A stretch of 64,000 bases of DNA from Streptomyces sp. NBC_00775 (GTDB lineage: Bacteria > Actinomycetota > Actinomycetes > Streptomycetales > Streptomycetaceae). Position 1 is the first letter of the stretch. Each line of letters starts with the position of its first letter. Under the pieces are notes generated by a model that saw nothing but the letters and a program-made list of their open reading frames with translations, had not been told where the DNA came from and made no database searches. The DNA is taken from the NCBI RefSeq assembly GCF_036347135.1, contig NZ_CP108938.1, positions 5,952,001-6,016,000 on the forward strand, written 5' to 3'. Positions 51,704 to 61,227 of this stretch are shown one piece after another. Made by a program: the position numbers and the translations under genes.

Positions 51704-53560
51704 GTGATCAGCTCAATCCTTGTGGCCAACCGGGGCGAGATCGCCTGCCGTGTCTTCCGCACCTGCGGTGAGTTGGGGATCCGAACGGTCGCCGTGTACT
51801 CGGACGCCGACGAAAACGCCCTCCACGCGCGCGTGGCCGACGCGGCGGTACGGCTGCCGGGCGCGGCGCCCGCGGAGACGTATCTGCGCGGCGATCTGAT
51901 CGTGAAGGCGGCCCTGAGCGCCGGCGCGGACGCCGTGCACCCCGGGTACGGCTTCCTCTCCGAGAACGCCGGCTTCGCGCGGGCCGTCCTCGACGCGGGC
52001 CTCGTCTGGATCGGCCCGCCGCCCGAGGCGATCGAGGCGATGGCCTCCAAGACGCGCGCCAAGAAGCTGATGGGCCTCGCACCCCTGGAGACGGTCACCG
52101 CCGACGACCTCCCGGTCCTCGTCAAGGCGGCCGCGGGCGGCGGCGGACGCGGCATGCGCGTCGTCCGGGAACTCGCCGACCTGGACGCCGAGTTGACGGC
52201 CGCCCGCGCCGAGGCCCTCAGCGCCTTCGGTGACGGCGAGGTCTTCGTCGAGCCCTACGTAGAGGGCGGCCGGCACGTCGAGGTGCAGATCCTCGCCGAC
52301 ACGCACGGCACCGTGTGGGCGCTCGGCACCCGCGACTGCTCCCTCCAGCGCCGCCACCAGAAGGTCATCGAGGAGGCCCCGGCGCCCGGCCTCGGCGACC
52401 TCACGGAAACCCTCCACGACCTGTCCGTACGCGCCGCCCGAGCCGTCGACTACGTGGGCGCCGGGACGGTCGAGTTCCTGGTCGCCGACGGCAAGGCCCA
52501 CTTCCTGGAGATGAACACCCGCCTCCAGGTCGAACACCCCGTCACGGAAGCCGTCTTCGGCATCGACCTCGTGGCCCTCCAGATCCGTGTCGCCGAGGGC
52601 GAGCCGCTCGACAACGACCCCCCACGCGCGCGCGGCCACGCGATCGAGGCCCGCCTGTACGCCGAGGACCCGGCACGCGCGTGGGCCCCGCAGACCGGCA
52701 CCCTGCACCGCCTCACCGTCCCGGACGGCATCCGCCTCGACACCGGCTACACCGACGGCGACCCCATCGGCATCCACTACGACCCGATGCTCGCCAAGGC
52801 CTGCGCCCACGCCCCCACGCGCGCGCAGGCCCTCCGCAAGCTGAGCGCGGCCCTGGAGCGCGCCGAGATCCACGGCCCGGTCACCAACAGGGACCTGCTC
52901 GTACGGTCCCTGAGGCACCCGGAGTTCGCCCGCGCCTGCATGGACACCGGGTTCTACGACCGCCACCTGCCCGAGCTCACGACGGTCCTCCCGGACCCGT
53001 ACGCACCCCTGGCGGCCGCCCTCGCGGACGCGCACGGCCGCTCGCGGTTCGGCGGCGGCTGGCGGAACCTCCCCTCCCAGCCGCAGATCAAGCGCTACTT
53101 CATGGCGGGGGAGGAGCACGAGGCCCACTACCAGCACACCCGCGAGGGCCTGAGCGCCGAGGCCCATGGGGTGCGCGTGGTGCACGCCGACGCCCGCCGT
53201 GTCGTCCTCGAAGTGGCGGGCGTGCGGCGGACGTTCGAGGTCACGCGATACGACGACCAGATCTTCGTGAACACCACCACCCTCACCGCACTGCCCCGCT
53301 TCCCCGATCCGGCCACGCATCACGCCCCCGGCTCACTGCTCGCACCGATGCCCGGCACCGTGGTCCGGGTGGCGGAGGGCCTGACCGCGGGAGCCGCTGT
53401 ACGGGCCGGACAGCCCCTGCTGTGGCTGGAGGCGATGAAGATGGAGCACAAGATCTCCGCGCCCGCGACAGGCACGCTCACGGCCTTGCACGCGACTCCG
53501 GGCCAACAGGTGGAGGTCGGGACCTTGCTGGCCGTGGTGGAGGACGACCGCGCCCCGTAA
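51704..53560 (+). CDS. Acyl-CoA carboxylase biotin carboxylase / BCCP subunit
   Basis: The 618-aa protein has the biotin carboxylase domain (VANRGEIACRVFRTCGELGI, HPGYGFLSENAGFARA, VKAAAGGGGRGMRVV, FLEMNTRLQVEHPVTEAVFG) and a C-terminal biotinyl domain with LEAMKMEHKI, where Lys is biotinylated. Between the central lysine-rich motif and the ATP-grasp loop (KKLMGLAPLETVTADDLPV) the segment seems several residues shorter than usual. The GTG at 51704 lies 10 nt after the carboxyltransferase stop. The last codons and the stop fall inside a dispersed-repeat hairpin. Confidence 0.92.
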   Translation: MISSILVANRGEIACRVFRTCGELGIRTVAVYSDADENALHARVADAAVRLPGAAPAETYLRGDLIVKAALSAGADAVHPGYGFLSENAGFARAVLDAGLVWIGPPPEAIEAMASKTRAKKLMGLAPLETVTADDLPVLVKAAAGGGGRGMRVVRELADLDAELTAARAEALSAFGDGEVFVEPYVEGGRHVEVQILADTHGTVWALGTRDCSLQRRHQKVIEEAPAPGLGDLTETLHDLSVRAARAVDYVGAGTVEFLVADGKAHFLEMNTRLQVEHPVTEAVFGIDLVALQIRVAEGEPLDNDPPRARGHAIEARLYAEDPARAWAPQTGTLHRLTVPDGIRLDTGYTDGDPIGIHYDPMLAKACAHAPTRAQALRKLSAALERAEIHGPVTNRDLLVRSLRHPEFARACMDTGFYDRHLPELTTVLPDPYAPLAAALADAHGRSRFGGGWRNLPSQPQIKRYFMAGEEHEAHYQHTREGLSAEAHGVRVVHADARRVVLEVAGVRRTFEVTRYDDQIFVNTTTLTALPRFPDPATHHAPGSLLAPMPGTVVRVAEGLTAGAAVRAGQPLLWLEAMKMEHKISAPATGTLTALHATPGQQVEVGTLLAVVEDDRAP

Positions 53561-53590
53561 GGGGCGCGGGGAACTGCGCGCCCAGCCACG
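53550..53590 (+). repeat. Dispersed repeat copy overlapping a stop codon
   Basis: GCGCCCC (53550-53556) pairs with GGGGCGC (53561-53567) with the loop GTAA, which contains the TAA stop of the biotin carboxylase gene. It continues as GGGGCGCGGGGAACTGCGCG and CCCAGCC, the family core. It may act as an internal terminator or RNA-stability element between the carboxylase and dehydrogenase genes. Confidence 0.8.
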
Positions 53591-53629
53591 TACAAGCCGC
53601 ACTTTCCGTACTCAGCAGGAGGCCCCCAA

Positions 53630-54790
53630 TTGAGCCCCGTCACAGAGACCGAAGAGCACAAGGCACTCCGTTCCGCAGTAGCCGCCCTGGGCAAACGCTA
53701 CGGCCGCGAATACCTCACCAAGGTCGTCGCCGAAGAAGCCCACCCCGACGAACTCTGGTCCGAGGCGGCCAAGCTCGGCTACCTCGGCGTCAACCTGCCA
53801 GAGGCATACGGCGGTGGAGGCGGCGGCATAGCCGAACTCTCCATCGTCCTGGAGGAGCTGGGCGCCGCAGGCTGCCCGCTGCTGATGATGGTCGTGTCGC
53901 CCGCGATCTGCGGCACGGTCATCGCCCGCTTCGGCACCGAGTCCCAGAAGCGGCAATGGCTCCCTGGCCTGGCCGACGGCACCCGCACCATGGCCTTCGG
54001 CATCACGGAGCCCGACGCGGGCTCCAACTCGCACCGGATCACCACCACGGCCCGCCGCGACGGCGACACCTGGCTCCTCACCGGCCGCAAGGTGTTCATC
54101 TCCGGTGTCGACATCGCCGACGCGACACTCATCGTCGGCCGCACGGAGGACGCGAGGACGGGCAGCCTCAAGCCCTGTCTGTTCATCGTCCCGCGCGACG
54201 CCGACGGTTTCGAGCGGCGCCGCATCGACATGGAACTGCACGGCGCGGAGAAGCAGTTCGAGCTCGCTCTCGACGACGTACGGCTGCCCGCCGACGCCCT
54301 CGTCGGCGACGAGGACGCGGGCCTGCTCCAGCTCTTCGCCGGGCTCAACCCCGAGCGCGTCATGACGGCCGCGTTCGCGATCGGCATGGGCCGCTACGCG
54401 CTGAACAGGGCCGTCGAGTACGCGCGTGAACGCACCGTCTGGAAGGCGCCCATCGGCGCCCACCAGGCCGTCGCCCACCCCCTCGCGCAGGCCCACATCG
54501 AGCTCGAACTCGCCCGCCTGATGATGCAGAAGGCGGCGTTCCTGTACGACTCGGGGGACGACGTCGCGGCCGGAGAGGCCGCCAACATGGCCAAATACGC
54601 GGCCGCCGAGGCCTGCGTGAAGGCCGTCGACCAGGCCGTGCACACCCTCGGCGGCAACGGCCTCACCCGTGAGTTCGGCCTCGCTTCCCTGATTACGGCG
54701 TCGCGCGTGTCTCGTATCGCACCGGTCAGCAGGGAGATGATTCTCAACTACGTCTCCCACCAGACCTTGGGCCTGCCCAAGTCCTACTAG
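53630..54790 (+). CDS. Acyl-CoA dehydrogenase
   Basis: The 386-aa flavoprotein follows the family pattern: LGYLGVNLPEAYGGGGGGIA, MAFGITEPDAGSNSHRITTT, RKVFISGVDIADATLIVGRT and ARERTVWKAPIGAHQAVAHP. HTLGGNGLTREFGLASLITA follows near the end. It oxidises an acyl-CoA to the 2-enoyl-CoA with FAD and ETF. In context it resembles isovaleryl-CoA or citronellyl-CoA dehydrogenase. The start is a TTG at 53630 with AGGAGG upstream. Confidence 0.9.
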   Translation: MSPVTETEEHKALRSAVAALGKRYGREYLTKVVAEEAHPDELWSEAAKLGYLGVNLPEAYGGGGGGIAELSIVLEELGAAGCPLLMMVVSPAICGTVIARFGTESQKRQWLPGLADGTRTMAFGITEPDAGSNSHRITTTARRDGDTWLLTGRKVFISGVDIADATLIVGRTEDARTGSLKPCLFIVPRDADGFERRRIDMELHGAEKQFELALDDVRLPADALVGDEDAGLLQLFAGLNPERVMTAAFAIGMGRYALNRAVEYARERTVWKAPIGAHQAVAHPLAQAHIELELARLMMQKAAFLYDSGDDVAAGEAANMAKYAAAEACVKAVDQAVHTLGGNGLTREFGLASLITASRVSRIAPVSREMILNYVSHQTLGLPKSY

Positions 54791-54800
54791 GCCGTACGCC

Positions 54801-54814
54801 GTACAAGGTTGTAC
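54801..54814. promoter_or_regulatory. Dyad GTACAA-gg-TTGTAC inside the operon
   Basis: A perfect 6+2+6 dyad lies 21 nt upstream of the CoA-ligase start, flanked by further GTAC-containing repeats (CCGTAC and CGCCGTACTAGG). It may be an internal operator or simply a local repeat. Confidence 0.4.
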
Positions 54815-54835
54815 AACGCCGTACTAGGAGGAACC

Positions 54836-56401
54836 GTGTTCCGCAGCGAGTACGCAGATGCCCCGGCCGTCGAGGAACCCATCCACGAGGCCGTCCTCGG
54901 CCGCGCCGCCGAGCGCGGCGACACACCCGCGCTCATCGACGGCGTCGACGGGACCACGCTCACCTACGGCCAACTGGACGTGTTCCACCGCCGGCTGGCC
55001 GCCGCGTTCGCCGAAACGGGCGTCCGCAAGGGCGACGTACTGGCCCTGCACAGCCCGAACACCATCGCCTTCCCGACGGCGTTCTACGCGGCCACGCGCG
55101 CGGGGGCCTCGGTCACCACCGTGCACCCGCTCGCCACGCCCGAGGAGTTCGCCAAGCAGCTGCGGGACTCCGGCGCGAGCTGGATCGTGACCGTCTCACC
55201 CCTCCTGGACACGGCACGCCACGCCGCCGAACTGGTGGGCGGCATACGGGAGATCTTCGTCTGCGACAGCGCGCCCGGGCATCGTTCGCTGGTCGACCTG
55301 CTCGGCACCACCGCGCCCGAACCGCGGATCGACATCGACCCCGTGACGGACGTCGCCGCCCTCCCGTACTCCTCGGGCACCACCGGCGTCCCCAAGGGCG
55401 TGATGCTCACCCACCGGTCCATAGCCACCAACCTCGCGCAGCTCTCGCCCCTGCTGCCGATGGGCCAAGGCGACCGCATCCTCGCCGTGCTGCCCTTCTT
55501 CCACATCTACGGGCTGACGGCCCTGATGAACGCGCCCCTCAGGCAGGGCGCCACCGTCGTCGTACTGCCCCGGTTCGACCTCGACACCTTCCTCGCGGCC
55601 ATCCAGAAACACCACATCAGCGGCCTCTTCGTGGCCCCGCCGATCGTCCTCGCGCTCGCCAAGCACCCCGCCGTCGCGCAGTACGACCTGTCGTCCCTGA
55701 AGTACATCATTTCCTCCGCCGCACCCCTGGACGCCAAGCTCGCCGTCGCCTGCGCACAGCGCCTCGGACTGCCGCCCATCGGCCAGGGCTACGGCATGAC
55801 GGAACTGTCGCCCTGCACCCACCTCGTCCCCCTGGACGCCGGGAACGCGCCTCCAGGGACGGTCGGCAAGCTCGTACCGGGCACCGAGATGCGCATCGTC
55901 TCCCTCGACGACCCCGACACACACCTGGGCGTCGGCGAGGCCGGCGAGATAGCCATCCGCGGCCCCCAGGTCATGAAGGGCTACCTCGGCCGCCCCGACG
56001 CCACCGCCGCGATGATCGACAAGGACGGCTGGCTGCACACCGGAGACGTCGGCTACACGGACGCCGACGGCTGGCTGTTCGTCGTCGACCGCGTCAAGGA
56101 ACTCATCAAGTACAAGGGCTTCCAGGTCGCCCCCGCCGAACTGGAGGCCCTGCTGCTCACCCACCCCGCCATCGCCGACGCCGCCGTCGTAGGGGTCTAC
56201 AACGACGACAACAACGAAGTCCCCCACGCCTACGTGGTCCGCCGGCCGTCCGCGACCGACCTCTCCGAAGGAGAGGTCATGATGTACGTCGCCGAACGCG
56301 TCGCCCCGTACAAGAGGGTCCGCCGGGTCACCTTCATCGACGGCATCCCCCGGGCGGCCTCCGGGAAGATCCTGCGCCGGGAACTGCGAGGCCTGTCGTG
56401 A
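54836..56401 (+). CDS. 4-coumarate-CoA-ligase-like acyl-CoA synthetase
   Basis: The 521-aa adenylate-forming enzyme has AMP/ATP-binding motif LPYSSGTTGVPKGVMLTH, GYGMTELSPCTHLVP, the hinge region WLHTGDVGYTDADGWLFVVD, and the catalytic lysine near PRAASGKILRREL. It activates an acid to its CoA ester; aromatic or branched acyl substrates are both possible. In this operon it may make the entry CoA ester. The GTG at 54836 has AGGAGG. Confidence 0.9.
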   Translation: MFRSEYADAPAVEEPIHEAVLGRAAERGDTPALIDGVDGTTLTYGQLDVFHRRLAAAFAETGVRKGDVLALHSPNTIAFPTAFYAATRAGASVTTVHPLATPEEFAKQLRDSGASWIVTVSPLLDTARHAAELVGGIREIFVCDSAPGHRSLVDLLGTTAPEPRIDIDPVTDVAALPYSSGTTGVPKGVMLTHRSIATNLAQLSPLLPMGQGDRILAVLPFFHIYGLTALMNAPLRQGATVVVLPRFDLDTFLAAIQKHHISGLFVAPPIVLALAKHPAVAQYDLSSLKYIISSAAPLDAKLAVACAQRLGLPPIGQGYGMTELSPCTHLVPLDAGNAPPGTVGKLVPGTEMRIVSLDDPDTHLGVGEAGEIAIRGPQVMKGYLGRPDATAAMIDKDGWLHTGDVGYTDADGWLFVVDRVKELIKYKGFQVAPAELEALLLTHPAIADAAVVGVYNDDNNEVPHAYVVRRPSATDLSEGEVMMYVAERVAPYKRVRRVTFIDGIPRAASGKILRRELRGLS

Positions 56402-57132
56402 CCGTTGTCCACAGGGCGCACGAACGCGCCGTCACCACCCTCACCCTCGACTCGCCCGACAACCGCAACGCACTCTCGGCCGTGCTCGTGGGCGAACTCG
56501 CGGACGGCCTCACCCGGTGCGGCAAGGACAGCGACGTACGCGCGATCGTCCTCACCCACACCGGGAACACATTCTGCGCGGGCGCCGACCTGCGCGACCC
56601 GCCGCACCCGGACGCCCTCGTCGGACTGCTGCGGCAGATCATCGAGCTGCGCAAACCCGTGCTGGCCCGGGTGACCGGACACGTGCGGGCGGGCGGACTC
56701 GGCCTGCTCGGCGCCTGCGACATCGCGGCCGCCTCCACAGAGGCCACTTTCGCCTTCACGGAGGTACGCATCGGCGTCGCGCCCGCCGTCATCTCCCTCC
56801 CCCTGCTGCCCCGCACCGACCCCCGCGCCCTCGCCCGCTACTACCTCACCGGCGAACGCTTCGACGCCGCGGAGGCGGTCCGCACCGGGCTCCTGACGGC
56901 CACCGGCGACGACGTCGACGCCGTACTCGCCCCCGTCCTCGACGGTCTGCGCCGCGCCTCCCCCCAGGGCCTCGCCGAGACGAAACAGCTGCTCACGGCT
57001 AAGGTGCTGGAAACCTTCGACCGGGACGCGGCCGACCTGACCGCGCTCTCGGCCCGGCTGTTCTCCTCCGCGCAGGCCCGCGAGGGGATGACCGCCTTCC
57101 TCGAACGACGGGATCCCGCATGGGTGGTGTGA
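56398..57132 (+). CDS. Enoyl-CoA hydratase/isomerase, LiuC/AtuE-like
   Basis: The 244-aa crotonase-fold protein has an oxyanion-hole stretch (NTFCAGADLRDPP) and retains the second catalytic Glu in FAFTEVRIGVAPAVIS. The first Glu position is Gly (RAGGLGLLGACD), as in methylglutaconyl-CoA hydratase (LiuC) and isohexenylglutaconyl-CoA hydratase (AtuE). That fits a carboxylated intermediate produced by the neighbouring carboxylase. It overlaps the ligase by 4 nt and the TetR gene by 13 nt. Confidence 0.85.
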   Translation: MTVVHRAHERAVTTLTLDSPDNRNALSAVLVGELADGLTRCGKDSDVRAIVLTHTGNTFCAGADLRDPPHPDALVGLLRQIIELRKPVLARVTGHVRAGGLGLLGACDIAAASTEATFAFTEVRIGVAPAVISLPLLPRTDPRALARYYLTGERFDAAEAVRTGLLTATGDDVDAVLAPVLDGLRRASPQGLAETKQLLTAKVLETFDRDAADLTALSARLFSSAQAREGMTAFLERRDPAWVV

Positions 57133-57746
57133 GCGCTCCGGAGAACGCGCCGAACGGCGCACGCCTTCCGCATGTCCCCAAACAGGACCGCAGCCGGGCC
57201 ACCCGGCAGCGGCTCCTGGCGGCCGCCGTGTCCTGCCTCGCCGAACACGGCTGGGCGGGCTCCACGGTCTCCGTCGTCGCCGAACGCGCCGGCGTCTCCC
57301 GGGGCGCCGCCCAGCACCACTTCCCGACCCGCGAGGACCTCTTCACCGCGGCCGTCGAATACGTCGCCGAGGAACGCTCCACCGCCCTGCGCGCCCTCTT
57401 CCCCGACGGCGCCGCCGACCGCCGCGTCGTCGTCGCCGCCCTCGTCGACCTCTACACCGGCCCCCTCTTCCGCGCCGCCCTCCACCTCTGGGTCGCCGCT
57501 TCCAACGAGGAACAGCTCCGCCCCCGCGTCACCGAACTCGAGGCCCGCGTCGGCCGCGAGACCCACCGCATAGCGGTCGACCTCCTCGCCGCCGACGAAT
57601 CCCGGTCGGGCGTACGCGAAACCGTCCAGGGCCTGCTGGACATGGCGCGCGGTCTGGGCCTCGCCAACCTCCTCACCGACGACGGAGGGCGACGCGAGCG
57701 CGTGGTGGAGCAGTGGGGGGCGCTGATGGAAGAGGCGCTCGGCTGA
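57120..57746 (+). CDS. TetR-family regulator of the acyl-CoA operon
   Basis: The 208-aa protein has an N-terminal TetR helix-turn-helix: QRLLAAAVSCLAEHGWAGST, VSVVAERAGVSRGAAQHHFP. A C-terminal ligand-binding helical domain follows. The overlap with the hydratase gene shows it belongs to the operon. It probably represses the operon and is released by a CoA thioester. Start at ATG 57120; a GTG at 57129 is also possible. Confidence 0.9.
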   Translation: MGGVSAPENAPNGARLPHVPKQDRSRATRQRLLAAAVSCLAEHGWAGSTVSVVAERAGVSRGAAQHHFPTREDLFTAAVEYVAEERSTALRALFPDGAADRRVVVAALVDLYTGPLFRAALHLWVAASNEEQLRPRVTELEARVGRETHRIAVDLLAADESRSGVRETVQGLLDMARGLGLANLLTDDGGRRERVVEQWGALMEEALG

Positions 57747-57770
57747 GACGGGTCGTGCTGAGCCGGGTCG

Positions 57771-57795
57771 CCGGCCGGACTCAGGGGCCGGCCGG
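57771..57795. terminator. Hairpin between convergent TetR and pdxH genes
   Basis: CCGGCCGG (57771-57778) and CCGGCCGG (57788-57795) form an 8-bp stem with a 9-nt loop between the stop codons, able to serve both strands. Confidence 0.65.
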
Positions 57796-57797
57796 GC

Positions 57798-58541
57798 TCA
57801 GGGGCTGAGCCGCTCCACCCGCCAGCTGCCGTCCGGCTCCGCCACGTACCGGAGGCGGTCGTGGAGACGGTTTTCGCGCCCCTGCCAGAACTCCACCGAC
57901 TGCGGGGCGATCCGGAAACCACCCCAGTTCGGCGGGACGGGGACCTGCTCGCCCTCCGGGTAGCGGGCGCTCAACTCCGCGTAGGAGGCATCCAGCTCGT
58001 CGCGGGAGTGGATGACCGAGGACTGGGCGCTGGCCCAGGCACCGAGCTGGGAGCCGTGCGGGCGGGTGCGGAAGTACGCGGCGGTCTCGTCGCGTCCGGT
58101 GCGCCGGGCCGTGCCGGTGACGATGACCTGGCGGGCCATCGGATGCCACGGGAAGAGCAGCGAGATGTACGGGTTCTCGGCCAGCTCGCGGGCCTTGCGC
58201 GAGTCGTAGTTGGTGTAGAAGACGAAGCCCTGCTCGTCGTACTGCTTCAGCAGCACCGTGCGTGAGCTCGGCCGGCCCTCGGCGTCCGCCGTGGCGACGA
58301 CCATCGCGTTCGGCTCGTGCACGAAACCGTGCATCGCGGCCTGCGCCGCCTGGTTGAACCAGCGGGCGAACTGGTCCATCGGGTGCGGGGCGAGGTCCGC
58401 CTCGTCCAGACCCTCGGCGCGATAGTGCGCACGCATCGCGGCGGGGTCGGCGGCGAATTCTTCGGCGTCGTCCTCGGCTGCCTCGGCTGCGCGCTGGACG
58501 AGGGGCTCGGCGGCGGATTCATCCGGGAAGCGGTCGGTCAC
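57798..58541 (-). CDS. pdxH: Pyridoxamine 5'-phosphate oxidase
   Basis: The 247-aa FMN enzyme matches Pdx[77 protein letters not shown], and C-terminal [15 protein letters not shown]. It oxidises pyridoxamine or pyridoxine phosphate to PLP. The GTG at 58541 is used; the N-terminus has an acidic Ala/Glu tail longer than in E. coli. It is divergent from the citrate synthase gene. Confidence 0.94.
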   Translation of the reverse strand: MTDRFPDESAAEPLVQRAAEAAEDDAEEFAADPAAMRAHYRAEGLDEADLAPHPMDQFARWFNQAAQAAMHGFVHEPNAMVVATADAEGRPSSRTVLLKQYDEQGFVFYTNYDSRKARELAENPYISLLFPWHPMARQVIVTGTARRTGRDETAAYFRTRPHGSQLGAWASAQSSVIHSRDELDASYAELSARYPEGEQVPVPPNWGGFRIAPQSVEFWQGRENRLHDRLRYVAEPDGSWRVERLSP

Positions 58542-58640
58542 GCGGTCATCCTGCCGTATGCGCCCTCGCCCCCGACCGCCCTGTGCGCGCTGCCCCCGAT
58601 TGCCCCGCGCAGCTCGCCTCCGACGGGCGTGTGCTTCATC

Positions 58641-58688
58641 ACTGAGTGGCACTGAGTGCCGCGCACTCTCCCCAAAGGTGGCACTCAG
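58641..58688. promoter_or_regulatory. Repeated GCACT motif between pdxH and citrate synthase
   Basis: ACTGAGTGGC and ACTGAGTGCC are adjacent (58641-58660). Within them GGCACT-g-AGTGCC (58648-58660) is a perfect dyad. GCACTC recurs at 58663-58668 and in GGCACTCAG at 58680-58688. The repeats lie between divergent genes and may bind one regulator at several half sites. The remainder of 58542-58956 holds no gene. Confidence 0.5.
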
Positions 58689-58956
58689 GGATATCGTGCT
58701 GCTGCCGTTCCGGTTGGGTGACCGCCAGCCGCACGGGGCATCACCGGGGTGACCGCTTCGGACCGCGAGTCGGTGAGGACTCTTCGAACAGCTTCCTGGA
58801 GCCTTCGAGAGCCTTCGAAAACGACCGTGGAACCGGACCGGCACGGACGGACGAACGTCGACCGTCACCCACGCCTGGCACATGGTCACGAACACCACGT
58901 ACGTCATGTACGCCCCCACAACACCATCTGTCGCACACATCACGAGGAGCCGCCTG

Positions 58957-60057
58957 ATGTCCGACTTCGTACCCGGACTCGAAGGAGTCGTCGCGTTCGA
59001 GACGGAGATCGCCGAACCGGATAAGGAGGGCGGCGCACTCCGGTACCGGGGCGTCGACATCGAGGATCTGGTCGGCCACGTCTCCTTCGGCAACGTCTGG
59101 GGACTCCTCGTCGACGGCGCCTTCAACCCCGGCCTGCCGCCCGCCGAACCGTTCCCGATCCCCGTCCACTCCGGCGACATCCGCGTCGACGTCCAGTCCG
59201 CACTCGCCATGCTCGCCCCCGTCTGGGGCCTCAAACCCCTCCTCGACATCGACGAGAAGCAGGCCCGCGAGGACCTCGCCCGCGCCGCCGTCATGGCCCT
59301 CTCCTACGTCGCCCAGTCCGCCCGCGGCCAAGGCCGGGCCATGGTCCCGCAGAGCGAGATCGACAAGGCCCAGTCCGTCGTCGAACGCTTCATGATCCGC
59401 TGGCGCGGCGAACCCGACCCCAAGCACGTGGCGGCCGTGGACGCCTACTGGACATCGGCCGCGGAACACGGCATGAACGCCTCCACCTTCACGGCGCGCG
59501 TGATCGCGTCCACGGGCGCCGACGTCGCCGCCGCCCTCTCCGGCGCCGTGGGAGCCATGTCCGGCCCCCTGCACGGCGGCGCACCCTCCCGCGTCCTCGG
59601 CATGATCGAGGAGATCGAACGCACCGGAGACGCCGACGCCTACGTCAGGCAGGCCCTCGACAAGGGCGAACGCCTCATGGGCTTCGGCCACCGGGTGTAC
59701 CGCGCCGAGGACCCGCGCGCGCGAGTGCTCCGCCGCACCGCCCGCGAACTCGGCGCCCCCCGCTTCGAGATCGCCGAAGCCCTGGAGAAGGCCGCACTCG
59801 CCGAACTCCACGCCCGCCGCCCGGACCGCGTCCTCGCGACGAACGTCGAGTTCTGGGCCGCCATCGTCCTCGACTTCGCCGAGGTCCCGGCCCACATGTT
59901 CACCTCGATGTTCACCTGCGCCCGCACCGCCGGCTGGTCCGCGCACATCCTGGAACAGAAGCGCACGGGCCGCCTCGTACGCCCCTCCGCCCGCTACATC
60001 GGCCCCGGCTCCCGCAGCCCCCAGGACATCGTGGGCTACGGGGACATCGCGCACTGA
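58957..60057 (+). CDS. Citrate synthase, second type
   Basis: The 366-aa protein is a citrate/methylcitrate synthase-like enzyme: [34 protein letters not shown] with the first catalytic His, [17 protein letters not shown] with the second, and [20 protein letters not shown] with the substrate Arg region. It condenses acetyl-CoA (or propionyl-CoA) with oxaloacetate. Streptomyces has a separate main citrate synthase, so this may be a paralog. The ATG at 58957 has CGAGGAG upstream. Confidence 0.9.
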   Translation: MSDFVPGLEGVVAFETEIAEPDKEGGALRYRGVDIEDLVGHVSFGNVWGLLVDGAFNPGLPPAEPFPIPVHSGDIRVDVQSALAMLAPVWGLKPLLDIDEKQAREDLARAAVMALSYVAQSARGQGRAMVPQSEIDKAQSVVERFMIRWRGEPDPKHVAAVDAYWTSAAEHGMNASTFTARVIASTGADVAAALSGAVGAMSGPLHGGAPSRVLGMIEEIERTGDADAYVRQALDKGERLMGFGHRVYRAEDPRARVLRRTARELGAPRFEIAEALEKAALAELHARRPDRVLATNVEFWAAIVLDFAEVPAHMFTSMFTCARTAGWSAHILEQKRTGRLVRPSARYIGPGSRSPQDIVGYGDIAH

Positions 60058-60097
60058 CGGCCACATCCCCGCCGTCATCCCCGTCGTACGCCGGTCA

Positions 60098-61126
60098 TCA
60101 CGCGGGCGTGAGCAACTCCGCGTGATGACGGGCGGCGACCAGCGGATGCGCCCGCAGCTTGCCCTTCAGCTCATTGAACCCGTACTCGGCGAACAGCGGA
60201 TTCGCCGGATCGTCCGTGACCCCGGGCGCGGCGGAGGCGTGCGGGAAGGGCAACGGCTCGACCCGGGCGTCAAGCCGCGGGTTGTAGAAGAAGGGCACCG
60301 AGAACCGCTCCGTGGCCCCCGGCGGACTCACCACCCGGTGATTCGTCGCCACCAAGTACCCATTGGTGGCCACCTCCAGCAGCTCACCCAGGTTGACCAC
60401 GAAGGCCCCCGGCAGCGGCGGCACATCATGGAACAGCCCGTCCTCCCGCTGCACCTGAAGCCCCCCGACCTGATCCTGGAGCAGCAGCGTCAGAAACCCG
60501 TAGTCCTTGTGCGCACCGACACCCTGATCGGCGCCGTCACCCGCGCTCCCCGGATACCGCACCAGCTTCAGATGCGGATGGGCCCGCGAGCCGAAGACGG
60601 GCTCATAGAAATCGGCGGGCGCCCCGATGGCGGCCAGCAGCTCACGCAACAGCCGCGCCGCGACCGAACTGAGCCGCTCGACCCACGCCAGCGCCGCGAC
60701 CCGCAGCTCCGGCAGCGCGGCCGGCCACTGGTTCGGCCCCTCCAGCCACCAATAGGCGGGCTCACCCGCCCCGGGTATCCGAGCAGGCCGCTCAGCCCCG
60801 ATGTCCAGCTGATCCCGCCAGTCCCGGCTCCCACCCGTCCGCTCGTCTCCCGTACGCGTGTACCCGCGGAAATGCGGCGAGTTGACGTTGTCGATCGCGA
60901 GCCGATCGGCCTCGGAAAGCGCGAAGAACCGGTGCATGGCCCGCAGCAGGGCAGCGGTCTCACCCTCGCTCACCCCATGCCCGACAAGCTGGAAGAACCC
61001 CACGTCATGGGCGGCACTGTGCAACTGCGCGTGCAGCAGGGCACGGGCCTGGGGACCGCGGTCGACCGCGGAGAGATCAATGATCGGAAGCTGCTGGTAC
61101 GGGGAGGAAGACGTGTTCGTCGTCAT
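60098..61126 (-). CDS. Isopenicillin-N-synthase-like 2OG-Fe(II) dioxygenase
   Basis: The 342-aa protein has the IPNS/DAOCS family fold: LPIIDLSAVDRGPQARALL, AAHDVGFFQLVGHGV, the iron ligands in GVGAHKDYGFLTLLLQD (His and Asp) and ATNHRVVSP (His), and the Arg-x-Ser pair in ERFSVPFFYNPR. It uses oxygen and probably 2-oxoglutarate; the substrate is unknown. The ATG at 61126 lacks a strong ribosome site. A leader peptide ORF lies 101 nt upstream, which suggests attenuation control. Confidence 0.88.
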   Translation of the reverse strand: MTTNTSSSPYQQLPIIDLSAVDRGPQARALLHAQLHSAAHDVGFFQLVGHGVSEGETAALLRAMHRFFALSEADRLAIDNVNSPHFRGYTRTGDERTGGSRDWRDQLDIGAERPARIPGAGEPAYWWLEGPNQWPAALPELRVAALAWVERLSSVAARLLRELLAAIGAPADFYEPVFGSRAHPHLKLVRYPGSAGDGADQGVGAHKDYGFLTLLLQDQVGGLQVQREDGLFHDVPPLPGAFVVNLGELLEVATNGYLVATNHRVVSPPGATERFSVPFFYNPRLDARVEPLPFPHASAAPGVTDDPANPLFAEYGFNELKGKLRAHPLVAARHHAELLTPA

Positions 61127-61227
61127 GAGTGCGTCCGCAGGGTGTACGGGTGCCCGGGCAGCCGCCAGGGGTGGGGCGGGGCCACGGGTGCCAAGTGGAA
61201 GAGATTCAGAGCAGAAAGGGGGCTGGG

